DNA from: Mimachlamys varia | Lineage: Eukaryota > Mollusca > Bivalvia > Pectinida > Pectinidae | Direction: 5' to 3' | DNA: 64,000 bases | NCBI GenBank assembly: GCA_947623455.1 | Contig: OX392527.1 | Span: forward strand, 30,744,201-30,808,200 | Shown: piece by piece, positions 36,230 through 48,000 of the stretch | How positions within the stretch are numbered: the first letter of the stretch is position 1 | How the letters are laid out: each line of letters begins with the position of its first letter | Position numbers and translations under genes: made by a program | Notes under the pieces: generated by a model | Databases searched by the model: none | What the model was told of the DNA's origin: nothing | What the model saw: the letters and a program-made list of their open reading frames with translations, nothing else

Positions 36230-37830
36230 GTTGAGATTACCCACCATCCTTAAACATGTAACCAGTGCGGAATTACCTGACACGAGAATACACAACGGGA
36301 GATTTATCTTCTCTGTTAGAGTTACCTCAAACAGCTGGATGTTATACAACTTAAACTTATTCCCGAAGAACCGAATGCTACCCCAGATTTAACAGAATGA
36401 TGTCCAAAACAAAATGTTACCTCCCGTAAAGGAATGTTACCTCCCGACACAACAAAACGTTACCTTCCGTATGGGAATGTTACCTCCCGACACAACAAAA
36501 CGCTACCTCCCGACACAACAAAACGCTACCTCCCGACACAACAAAACGCTACCTCCCGACACAACAAAACGCTACCTCCCGACACAACAAAACGCTACCT
36601 CCCGACACAACAAAACGCTACCTCCCGACACAACAAAACGCTACCTCCCGACACAACAAAACGCTACCTCCCGACACAACAAAACGCTACCTCCCGACAC
36701 AACAAAATGCTACCTCCCGACACAACAAAATGTTACCCCTCGACACAACAAAATGTTACCTCCCGACACAACAAAATGTTACCCCTCGACACAACAAAAT
36801 GTTACATCCCGACACAACAAAATGTTACCTACCGACACAACAAAATGTTACCTCCCGACACAACAAAATGTTACCTCCCGACACAACAAATTGTTACCTC
36901 CCGACACAACAAAATATTACCTCCCGACACAACAAAATGTTACCGCTCGTCACAACAAAATGTTACCTCCCGACACAACAAAATGTTACCTCCCGACACA
37001 ACAAAATGTTACCTCCCGACACAACAAAATGTTACCCCTCGACACAACAAAATGTTACCTCCCGACACAACAAAATGTTACCCCTCGACACAACAAAATA
37101 TTACCTCCCGACACAACAAAATGTTACCGCTCGTCACAACAAAATGTTACCTCCCGACACAACAAAATGTTACCTCCCGACACAACAAAATGTTACCCCT
37201 CGACACAACAAAATGTTACCTCCTGACACAACAAAATGTTACCCCTCGACACAGCAAAATGTTACCTCCCGACACAACAAAATGTTACCCCTCGACACAA
37301 CAAAATGTTACCTCCCGACACAACAAAATGTTACCTCCCGACACAACAAAATGTTACCTCCTGACACAACAAAATGTTACCTCCCGACACAACAAAATGT
37401 TACCTCCCGACACAACAAATTGCTACTCGTCGACACAACAAAATGTTACCTCCCGACACAACAGAATGTTAAAACAGATACCAGAATTCCATCTCCGGGA
37501 AACCTGAATTATATCTCCGAACAAACCAGAGTTCTATATCCGGACAAACCGGAATGCTATTTCTGGACAAACCTTATTTATTATCTCCAGCCAAACCGGA
37601 ATTCTATTTCCGGACAAACCAGAATTGTATCACCGGACAAATCGGAATGCTACAAATGTATCTCTGGACCAATCATAATTTTATATCCGGGCAAACCAGA
37701 ATGCTATCCCCGGACAAACTAAAATTATATCTCCGGACAAACCATGAGTGTATCTCCGTACAGACCGGAATGTTATCTCTGGACAAATCAGAATGTGTTC
37801 CCCGAAACAACGAATTTTATACCATGGTTC
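36230..37830. repeat. 23-bp tandem array with homogenised core and decayed arms
   Basis: The core (36480-37470) has about 43 units of CGACACAACAAAATGTTACC plus TCC. The first ten core copies carry CGCTACC and are nearly identical, so they expanded most recently. Right of 37470 the period stays 23 bp but the unit drifts to GGACAAACCAGAATGCTATC plus TCC (37480-37830). Left of 36410 faint copies remain. The unit has no stop in any plus frame, so three overlapping plus-strand frames of 270 to 357 codons run through it; they are a by-product of the unit and are not called as genes. Confidence 0.95.
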
Positions 37831-37954
37831 TTTACTTTATATACCTAGTACACATTTGTACAAGCACTAGTATGCCTGTTTGTGTGCTTACTTGTTGTGA
37901 TTAACAATGATGACTCGGTTTTCATTTTGAGGACTAGATGTTTACTTGAATGTG

Positions 37955-38092
37955 ACCAAGATTTACATGACTGGTGTCGTCGATGAAGCAGAAGACGTTT
38001 ACTCTTCCGGAACACCTGGTCTTATTCTCTTGTACTTTTGCATGGGTCTCATTTTATATTTTCCTTTTGTTCATATTTTGCCTCTACTTTAA
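37955..38092 (+). other. Coding-like island of unknown origin
   Basis: A 45-codon open stretch contains YMTGVVDEAEDVYSSGTPGL and then a hydrophobic run, ending at TAA 38090-38092. The wording of the DNA (GGTGTCGTCGATGAAGCAGA and ACTCTTCCGGAACACCTGGT) resembles, from recollection, a sequence dispersed in bivalve genomes, so it may be a repeat rather than a gene. No start or splice context supports a gene. Confidence 0.25.
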
Positions 38093-39029
38093 TCGAGTTT
38101 GAGTTCGGATTAGGGTTTTTTTGACGATTCGGTGTTCTCATATTATTATCGACTTACAGTAATACTAATGTTTCCGAAACGTCAATTGTATGTTTACAAT
38201 AATTGTGGTCAAAAACAGTGTTTTGTAAACTGTAACTGTTGGGAAACGTAAATAGCTCAATGAAGACCTATGTTTTACGTTGTATTGGTAGCCAATCACG
38301 TTAAGATGTTGTTGTTTATAACGCCATTAATCAAGTCACGTGCTATCTTGATTGTACACAATTTTAATGGCCTCGAGGGTGTCTTAATGTGGGTTTAGGA
38401 ATTTTAATGATTCTTAACGTCTTGCTTATCATGAAATATACACCAACATGTCAATTATGACTTAAGAAATGTTCTTGGTATCAGTAACGTACCATGTTGT
38501 TAAGTGAAATTGCTACCAACCAGTGGCAAATTCATCATGATCCGGATACTTTCGTTATGGTGGGTCCGAGTTTTATTTATTGAATTTTTAACAATACTTG
38601 ATAGATGTTAGAACAACCTGTGTACGAACTGTACGACGTAGACATGTAAGTGATGTTGATATTGACGTGGTGTAGATATGGTGTTAAGTATAAGTAGGTG
38701 TTGTGTGGGGTGAGTGTAGTGCTAGTTTTGATGTGTTTAGAACTGGCGTTTGAATGTGAATTGGCATTCCACTACCAGTACCTCTAGTGTGAATATATAG
38801 CCACTAGAAATTACATCCAAAAGGCTGTGAACGCAATTGGATAAGCATTATTTCTTATATTCTACTCCCGCCTCGAATAGTACGTGAGAACTGCTAGAAG
38901 GAAACATTTTGGTGACGTTGGACTATTCAAGGAATCATGTTTGCAATGATGACATAAACACTTGAATATCGTAAATATCAGGCTACATTTGTATTTAGGT
39001 CAAGTGTAAAAATGTAAAGTGGTATGTAG
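38093..39029. other. Unique AT-rich sequence
   Basis: No gene, RNA or transposon end recognised. Confidence 0.55.
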
Positions 39030-39032
39030 ATA

Positions 39033-39215
39033 TAAGGATTGAACGGTATTGTTTTAATGTTAATGTCAGAATGAACGGTAATATGATACATCCATACAGA
39101 ACCAATGTTCCTAGTAACAGTATGTATAGATTAAATGTGTTTGTTATCGATTTAATAAAATTGTGTGAAAAGAAAAAAAATCTGTTAAATCCATATTAAT
39201 GGATTAATATCATGT
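39033..39215 (+). mobile_element. Diverged partial copy of the foldback MITE
   Basis: AAGGATTGAACGGTATTGTT, TTAATGTTAATGTCAG and ACATCCATA follow the same order as the left terminal repeat and first hairpin arm of the element at 26311. A small AATCCAT-ATTA-ATGGATT hairpin lies near its right end. The right terminal repeat is not found; the 32-bp array starts here instead. Confidence 0.55.
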
Positions 39216-39231
39216 ATATAGTGCTGGTAGT

Positions 39232-40088
39232 AAATAAATAAAACGGTAATATTGTACTACTGTCGGAGTATGAAACATTGTTATAGTACATGTACTACTG
39301 TTGGAGTATGAAACGGTATTATAGTACTACTGTTGGAGTATGAAACGGTATTATTGTACTGCTGTTGGAGTATGAAACGGTATTATAGTACTACTGTTGG
39401 AGTATGAAACATTGTTATAGTACATGTACTACTGTTGGAGTATGAAACGGTAATATAGTACTACTGTCGGAGTATGAAACGGTATTATAGTACTACTGTC
39501 GGAGTATGAAACGGTAATGTGGTACTACTGTTGGAGTATGAAACGGTATTATAGTACTACAGTTGGAGTATGAAACGGTATATATAGTACTACTGTTGGA
39601 GTATGAAACGGTATGTACAGTACTACTGTTGGAGTATGAAACGGTAATATAGTACTACTGTTGGAGTATAAAATGGTACGTATGGTACTACTGTTGGAGT
39701 ATGAAACGGTATGTACAGTACTACTGTTGGAGTATGAAACGGTACGTTTGGTACTACTGTTGGAGTATGAAACGGTATTATAGTACTACTGTTGGAGTAT
39801 GAAACGGTATTATAGTACTACTGTTGGAGTATGAAACGGTATGTACAGTACTACTGTTGGAGTATGAAACGGTATTATAGTACTACTGTTGGAGTATGAA
39901 ACGGTATGTACAGTACTACTGTTGGAGTATGAAACGGTAATATAGTACTACTGTTGGAGTATGAAACGGTATATACAGTACTACTGTTGGAGTATGAAAC
40001 GGTATGTACAGTACTACTGTTGGAGTATGAAACGGTAATATAGTACTACTGTTGGAGTATGAAACGGTAATATAGTACTACTGTTAAA
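39232..40088. repeat. 32-bp tandem array, about 26 copies
   Basis: The unit reads TACTACTGTTGGAGTATGAA then ACGGTATTATAG. Variants replace TTATAG by ATATAG, ATGTACAG or ACGTTTGG. A longer ATTGTTATAGTACATGTACT unit occurs twice, at about 39270 and 39411. It abuts the partial foldback-element copy. Confidence 0.97.
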
Positions 40089-40611
40089 ATATGAAATTGA
40101 ATGTTTTAAAAGATGACACAGTGTAATGAAGTGCGACTTGGAAGTATAAATAACCATCTGTAACACTGTCGTTGTAGCATTAAATGATGGGTGTGGTACT
40201 GGATTTTACTTATCAGAAGAAATTAATTGGTGTCCCTGCCACATCAGAAATAAGTTTCTTACAGTTTTGATTAATCGGACATTATATCTTAGGTCACGAA
40301 GCGCACACTCTAGTCACTAAGCAGTATTAAGGACCCGCGTCCCACTTTGAATACCACAACACTCCATCAAGACGTTTTTTAATTTAGAGTCACTTTTTAT
40401 CAATTTATTTTGGATATTTTTAAGGAGTTATGGAAAGGGTACTTCCCTTGACCAGATAATATGAGCGAAAATCTAGGATCTAGGGTTCAGTTCAAATGTC
40501 TTATGCTAGTGTCTTGATTTGGGTAAACGTTATCGTCAGATTTATCCATAGAAAGCCCTCCCATCGTTCGGTTTGCCTTTTCCTGATAATGTCCTTATGT
40601 GGATGTCCCGT
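40089..40611. other. Unique spacer
   Basis: No feature seen. Confidence 0.5.
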
Positions 40612-41400
40612 TCAGGACCGTTGGATATGGTGACACCTGGATAGGGAGCTGACCGCCTGGATGTTGTCGCTCTGTAAGTGGTAGTTGGTCTGAATTGTAT
40701 TTCTATTCGTTGGGAAGTAAAATGATGCTACATCTGTCGAGATCAAATTCCACCATGCACCACAACGGAAGCATATTCCGGTCATCCTGTAGGGCCTGGT
40801 CATTGTTCTCTGATGTAATGGTGAGAAAAGCTATGGTACCATGGGCAAAAGTCTAATGCTGGCGCTATGTATTTCCATGAATTCTTCGTCCCATCTCTCG
40901 TTTACAAAGATGTTTGGACGAGGAAACGGTCCAAACTGAGTTTGTCAGTATGTTGGCGTTCTTGAAGGCCGTTGCGGATGTTATCCATAAGGACAATGGA
41001 TGGCTCTCGCATGATCTGCCTATTCTGAAGCCATGCTGTCTACCGCAGGTATTGCTTACTTCTACGTGATAGTAGAGGTCAGAATGTGTTCTTTGTTTGC
41101 AGTAGAGGTGAGGGAAATTGGCCAGTATCTTGCTCCATCTTACATTGTACTCTGACCATTCCTGAAGGTGGTTTCATTAACAGTGCGCCCGTCTCACTGT
41201 ATCACACCAGTTGCTAGAGATTTCAGAAATAGGTGGAACAATAGGGTCAGTGTTTCCACGTATTTCCCTCAATATTCGTGGCGATTTGCTGTCTTCTCTA
41301 AATGCTTTGTGTGACTTGATAGTTCCGGAAGGACTTTTCACTGTTTTAGTGATCTCTGGGTCATAGATACAGGGGAAGTTTAGTGTAGATGTTGCTCTTC
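40612..41400 (-). pseudogene. Possible decayed coding region, unknown function
   Basis: On the minus strand one frame is open from about 41400 to 40865 (178 codons) except for a double stop (TAA TGA) at 41174-41179. It contains CIYDPEITKTVKSPSGTIKS, REDSKSPRILREIRGNTDP and, after the stops, WSEYNVRWSKILANFPHLYC. Other minus frames hold protein-like pieces in between (MKPPSGMVRVQCKMEQDTGQ; IVLMDNIRNGLQERQHTDKL), and a 63-codon frame at 40612-40803 has CFRCG. This patchwork suggests an old coding sequence broken by frameshifts. I recognise no family. Chance openness cannot be excluded. Confidence 0.3.
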
Positions 41401-41694
41401 TTTATTGTATGTACCCCTATAAGTGTAGACTTTCCAGAGCGACAGATTAGAAGTGTTTATTGAGAAAGTTGGCCTTATCTACCGGACCGGATTAAATCTT
41501 GTCATTACACTTTAATAATTTTGTTTGATTCAATTTTCCTATTTCAAAACTTTTTATTAACTTTAAGACAAACGGATTGGACAACAGGCAACGCCTATAT
41601 ATATACGTCCTCTCATAAGACAGTGACATACGCAGTGGTACAAACATGGACATAGTATATAACACATTACAGTTACAACAATATCACAACATCG

Positions 41695-42228
41695 CTCCCT
41701 TCTTGTGTTTAGTAAACTCTAACTGCAAATATATTAACGTATTAACTCAATGAAAATAAGGTTCGGTGGATAAACATTTCTTCAAATATGGCGTCGTTCG
41801 GGCTTCAGAACAATAACTATTCACTGACGGTCATTGTTTGGTTCCTTCATGATTTTAAAACATGGAACATATATGGAAAAACTATTTCGTCTGGTTATAC
41901 ATAAAAAATGGTTTATTGCAAACTTTTGATTCCAATGAAAAGCATAAATCTATATTTGCGCTGCAACCCACTATATGAAGATTACCAGCAAAAATGCCTT
42001 TCATAAAAGTATGAAAGCAATGGTTCTTGAGACATAGCACGTGATTTAATTATGACGTCATAGGTCAAGCTTGTTCAATGAGAGTCTTGCCGCGCCGCTT
42101 CGAATAACATGGATTATCCCCTGCGTCAAACGCTCAAATAACAAATTCTTATCATTGGCGCCAATTGTATTCAAGCTGGACAGTTCCGCTAATGTCGTTT
42201 AAATGACGACACATATACGAACGCAGGT
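41695..42228 (+). repeat. Dispersed repeat, longest copy (both halves together)
   Basis: The first part (41695-41938) matches 28507-28740 and the second (42038-42228) matches 26053-26245, all in the same orientation. This copy therefore joins two sequences found separately elsewhere. An exact TGACGTCA lies at 42053-42060. There is no open frame of note. It is probably a non-autonomous transposon or a piece of a larger one; termini are not defined. Confidence 0.88.
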
Positions 42229-44054
42229 AATAAACTATTAATTGCAATCATGGTCATATCCGTGTAAACATCATTTTCAATCACAACAAGTAAGCACACT
42301 GCATACTCAAAAACGTCTATCTTGATAACACACAAATATAATTATGTATTAGAAATATTTGTAATAAAAAAATTTGTATTAAATAATTCTAATACAATAT
42401 ACATTGTTCAATTAAATTAAATATTTGATATGAGTTCATCGATTCATCGATAATGCAGTATGAGATTTAAACTTATTGGAATCAAAATTGTAATAAGATG
42501 CTAGAGAGAGTAGCTAAATTTTCAATTCCACAATTTTCACAACCATTGAGAAAAACATGTAGTACATGTAGTAAGTGGCCATAAGTTTCATGTATGATTT
42601 GTTTTGGCAAAGTACCATACGGAGATCATTATATCTACTACATTAAAAAAAGAATTGTTTTACCGTTTCACCACTATTACATGTACACATACGCGACTCA
42701 GGTGTAGGTGATCACAGTGGAGGTCGAAATAAGATTTCTTGCATTGTTTCTTAATTGACAGAAAAGTATATTCAAAACAACCGTAGTACAAACAAAAACT
42801 GTATTTGAATAAAGAATTTGGTCCTGAACTTTGATTTTTTTTAAACTGATGAAAATAATGAACATTTTGTAGGTAAAGAAGCAATATTATTGAATTCATT
42901 AAACATTGAAGAAGAAAATATTGAAAAAAATAACCGTAAAGGTTGATAATATAGTGTGACTGACCAGATAAGGTTAGATCATGGAGGTAAAGCTCAACAA
43001 TATGTTTGATAAATGTCCAGAACCTTTTGACCCCACTAGAGAACAACATGCTATGTAGTCTAATCTTCGTTTTCGGTGCTGAGTTGCTTTCTTTACCCTT
43101 TGCCTTATGTCAAATGTGTTAGTCACTATTTTGTTTCTGTTTAACGAATAACCACTTGTCGTTGACTGTAACCGTGGTGTTTGTTACACATGTCTTCAAA
43201 CATGTGGAGGAGGGTGTGTAGGTCTCGTCGTTCCGGTATGCTTTGCCATGGAGTGGTAACTTGCGTTGGCGCTTTTTCATTGTTGCTGGGCTAACATTAA
43301 ATTGGGCAAACAGCATGCCTTGATCAGATTTCACCAACATAAAATGGTATTTAGTAAGTATATAGCCGTACAGTAGTACAATATTGTCTGTCACACAATC
43401 TCCGTCACTCCAACAGGAAGTCAATACATTTACCGTACCAATTATTGATCATACCGATTATGTCTACGATACTATGATCAAACAATGAAGGTGGCAAAAA
43501 TGTCCCGTTATCCCGTTACAGCAGAACTAGTTTTACAACATTCAAAGGAAGTAAAACTCCAAGTAGTCCGGTCCGATCACGGTGTAGGTGTGTTTACTTG
43601 TATAGTAACCGTTATAAGTTATGACTTATTATTCTATAAATCCTACTAGATTTTAAGGTTTACGAGAGCTAGTTGATGGAATCTGTCGGCTTTGCCCTAT
43701 CAGCCAAAACCTCGCGAGATTTTGGCATTACTTTTTATTGCGTGTAATACAATATGCTCATGTCTGTAACTATCCCCGGAACACAGATTTAGAGCGAAGC
43801 AGTCTACAGATCGTCCTACCATCAGCTGTCTAACCTAGCATATCTATATCATTCTATCAATATCTAACAATTTTGATCACAAAGAACGGATTTGTCTTCT
43901 GAAAGATTTGATATACAGACTTCCGCCTATGGTTATATTTAGAACGAGACTTACGCGTGATTGGTCGTGGGCAGACTGGCGCTCCAAGTATCACCGGCTT
44001 GTTCAGTAACATTATACAGCAACTACTATGAAATGAACCGCTAGACAAGATACA
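42229..44054. other. AT-rich unique sequence
   Basis: A 129-codon minus-strand frame (42660-43049) is very rich in Phe, Leu, Tyr and Ile and lies in poly-A/T-rich DNA, so I treat it as chance. A 101-codon minus-strand frame (43119-43424) begins at TTG, not ATG, and shows no motif. No gene is called. Confidence 0.5.
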
Positions 44055-44270
44055 ATGACGAAAACAATACCATTTATTTTGGCACTACCAATGGCGAAAA
44101 CAATACCATTTATTTCGGCACTGCCAATTACGGAGACTTTACCATTTATTTTGGCACTACCAATGACGAAGGCAATACCATTTATGTTGGTACTATCCAT
44201 TACGAAGAAAATACCATTTATTTTGGCACTACCAATAACGGCAATAATACCATTTATTTCGGCACTACCA
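44055..44270. repeat. 36-bp (12-codon) tandem repeat, six copies, open on both strands
   Basis: Six units of ATGACGAAAACAATACCATT then TATTTTGGCACTACCA. The plus strand gives a 73-residue frame (44055-44276) of 12-residue repeats such as MTKTIPFILALP; the minus strand gives repeats such as KINGIVFVIGSA. Length is perfectly kept at 36 bp in all six copies while bases differ at many positions, so the array is older than most here. Whether either frame is expressed is unknown. Confidence 0.93.
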
Positions 44271-44465
44271 AAATGAGATTTACAATATCAACAGCTGCGG
44301 TACTAATTATATTTGTATCTGCCAGTTTTGGTATCACACATAACAAATTATGACACTGCCATGTATATACAATTAACAGTATGTAATGGTATGAGTTAAA
44401 AGTGAAAATCAAACACATGCGTTCGCTGTTGTTCGAACCCAAGAACGTAGTTTAACTTAATACAC
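44271..44465. other. Short unique spacer
   Basis: No feature seen. Confidence 0.5.
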
Positions 44466-45042
44466 GGCCTTTACACATATACCCCACCATTACGTTTACA
44501 CATATACCCCACCATTACGTTTTCACATATACCCCACCATTACGTTTTCACATATACCCCACCATTACGTTTACACATATACCCCACCATTACGTTTTCA
44601 CATATACCCCACCATAACGTTTACACATATACCCCACCATTACGTTTACACATATACCCCACCATTACTTTTACACATATACCCCACCATTACGTTTTCA
44701 CATATACCCCACCATTACGTTTACACATATACCCCACCATTACTTTTACACATATACCCAACCATAACGTTTACACATATACCCTACCATTACGTTTACA
44801 AATATACCCCAACATTACTTTTACACATATACCCCACCATTACTTTTACACATATACCCCACCATTACGTTTACACATATACCCCACCATTACTTTTACA
44901 CATATACCCCACCATTACGTTTACACATATACCCCACCATTACTTTTACACATATACCCCACCATTACGTTTACACATATACCCCACCATTACTTTTACA
45001 CATATACCCCACCATTACGTTTACACATATACCCCACCATTA
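44466..45042. repeat. 25-bp tandem array, about 23 copies, with dimeric order
   Basis: The unit reads CACATATACCCCACCATTAC then GTTTA. Units ending GTTTA and TTTTA alternate regularly from about 44840 to 45030, giving a 50-bp dimer. The array ends directly against the 50-bp array, with no spacer of note. Confidence 0.97.
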
Positions 45043-48000
45043 CCAGTGGAAATATCTAGTTTATACAGTACATATTCCCATGTCTCTCTTTAAGACAACC
45101 ATAGCCTAGTTTGTACAGTACATATCCCCTTGTCTCTCTTTCAGACAACCATAACTTAGTTTATACAGTACATATCCCCTTGTTTCTCTTTAAGACAACC
45201 ATTGCTTAGTTTATACAGTACATATCCCCATGTCTCTCTTTAAGACAACCATAGCTTAGTTTATACAGTAGATATCCCCATGTCTCTCTTTAAGACAACC
45301 ACAGCTTAGTTTATACAGTACATATCCCCTTGTCTCTCTTTAAGACAACCATAACTTAGTTTATACAGTACATATCCCCATGTCTCTCTTTAACACAACC
45401 ATAGCTTAGTTTATACAGTACATATCCCCATGTCTCTCCTTAAGACAACCATAGCTTAGTTTATACAGTACCTATCCCCCTGTCTCTCTCTCTCTTTAAG
45501 ACAACCATAGCTTAGTTTATACAGTACATATCCCCTTGTCTCTCTTTAAGACAACCATAGCTTAGTTTGTACAGTACATATCCCCTTGTCTCTCTTTAAG
45601 ACAACCATAGTTTAGTTTGTACAGTACATATTCCCATGTCTATCTTTAAGACAACCATAGCTTAGTTTATACAGTAGATATCCCCATGTCTCTCTTTAAG
45701 ACAACCACAGCTTAGTTTATACAGTACATATCCCCATGTCTCTCTTTAAGACAACCATAGCTTAGTTTATACAGTGCATATCCCCATGTCTCTCTTTAAG
45801 ACAACCATAGCTTAGTTTGTACAGTACATATCCCCATGTCTCTCTTTAAGACAACCATAGCTTAGTTTATACAGTACATATCCCCATGTCTCTCTTTAAG
45901 ACAACCATAGCTTAGTTTATACAGTAGATATCCCCATGTCTCTCTTTAAGACAACCACAGCTTAGTTTATACAGTACATATCCCCTTGTCTCTCTTTAAG
46001 ACAACCACAGCTTAGTTTATACAGTACATATCCCCTTGTCTCTCTTTAAGACAACCATAGCTTAGTTTATACAGTACATATCCCCATGTCTCTCTTTAAG
46101 ACAACCATAGCTTAGTTTATACAGTACATATCCCCATGTCTATCTTTAAGACAACCATAACTTAGTTTATACAGTACATATCCCCATGTCTCTCTTTAAG
46201 ACAACCATAGCTTAGTTTATACAGTACATATCCCCATGTCTATCTTTAAGACAACCATAACTTAGTTTATACAGTACATATCCCCATGTCTATCTTTAAG
46301 ACAACCATAGCTTAGTTTATACAGTACATATCCCCATGTCTATCTTTAACACAACCATAACTTAGTTTATACAGTACATATCCCCTTGTCTCTCTTTAAG
46401 ACAACCAAAGCTTAGTTTATACAGTACATATCCCCTTGTCTCTCTTTAAGACAACCATAGCTTAGTTTATACAGTACACATCCTCATGTCTCTCTTTAAG
46501 ACAACCATAGTTTAGTTTGTACAGTACACATCCCCTTGTCTCTCTTTAAGACAACCATAGCTTAGTTTGTACAGTACATATCCCCATGTCTCTCTTTAAG
46601 ACAACCATAGCTTAGTTTATACAGTACATATCCCCATGTCTCTCTTTAACACAACCATAGCTTAGTTTATACAGTACATATCCCCATGTCTCTCTCTCTC
46701 TTTAAGACAACCATAGCTTAGTTTATACAGTACATATCCCCTTGTCTCTCTTTAAGACAACCATAGCTTAGTTTGTACAGTACATATCCCCATGTCTCTC
46801 TTTAAGACAACCATAGTTTAGTTTATACAGTACATATCCCCATGTCTATCTTTAAGACAACCATAGCTTAGTTTATACAGTACATATCCCCATGTCTCTC
46901 TTTAACACAACCATAGCTTAGTTTATACAGTACCTATCCCCATGTCTCTCTTTAAGACAACCATAGCTTAGTTTATACAGTACATATCCCCATGTCTCTC
47001 TTTAAGACAACCATAGTTTAGTTTATACAGTACATATCCCCATGTCTATCTTTAAGACAACCATAGCTTAGTTTATACAGTACATATCCCCATGTCTCTC
47101 TTTAACACAACCATAGCTTAGTTTATACAGTACCTATCCCCATGTCTCTCTTTAAGACAACCATAGCTTAGTTTATACAGTACATATCCCCATGTCTCTC
47201 TTTAAGACAACCATAGCTTAGTTTATACAGTACCTATCCCCATGTCTCTCTTTAACACAACCATAGCTTAGTTTATACAGTACCTATCCCCTTGTCTCTC
47301 TTTAAGACAACCATAGCTTAGTTTGTACAGTACATATCCCCTTGTCTCTCTTTAAGACAACCGTATCTTAGTTTGTACAGTACATATCCCCATGTCTCTC
47401 TTTAAGACAACCGTAGCTTAGTTTATACAGTACATATCCCCATGTCTCTCTTTAAGACAACCACAGCTTAGTTTATACAGTACATATCCCCATGTCTCTC
47501 TTTAAGACAACCATAGCTTAGTTTATACAGTACATATCCCCATGTCTCTCTTTAAGACAACCATAGCTTAGTTTATACAGTACATTTCCCCTTGTCTCTT
47601 TTTAAGACAACCATAGCTTAGTTTATACAGTACATATCCCCTTGTCTCCCTTTAAGACAACCATAGCTTAGTTTATACAGTACATATCCCCATGTCTCTC
47701 TTTAAGACAACCATAGCTTAGTTTATACAGTACATATCCCCATGTCTCTCTTTAAGACAACCATAGCTTAGTTTATACAGTACCTATCCCCATGTCTCTC
47801 TTTAAGACAACCATAGCTTAGTTTATACAGTACATATCCCCTTGTCTCCCTTTAAGACAACCATAGCTTAGTTTATACAGTACATATCCCCTTGTCTACC
47901 TTTAACACAACCATAGCTTAGTTTATACAGTACATATCCCCATGTCTCTCTTTAACACAACCATAGCTTAGTTTATACAGTACCTATCCCCATGTCTCTC

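Noticed and set aside
36414..37722. Three overlapping plus-strand frames of 270 to 357 codons
   Set aside because: The 23-bp unit has no stop in any plus frame, so all three frames are open automatically. There is no preference for one frame.
42660..43049. 129-codon minus-strand frame
   Set aside because: AT-rich, low-complexity composition, no motif, no supporting context.
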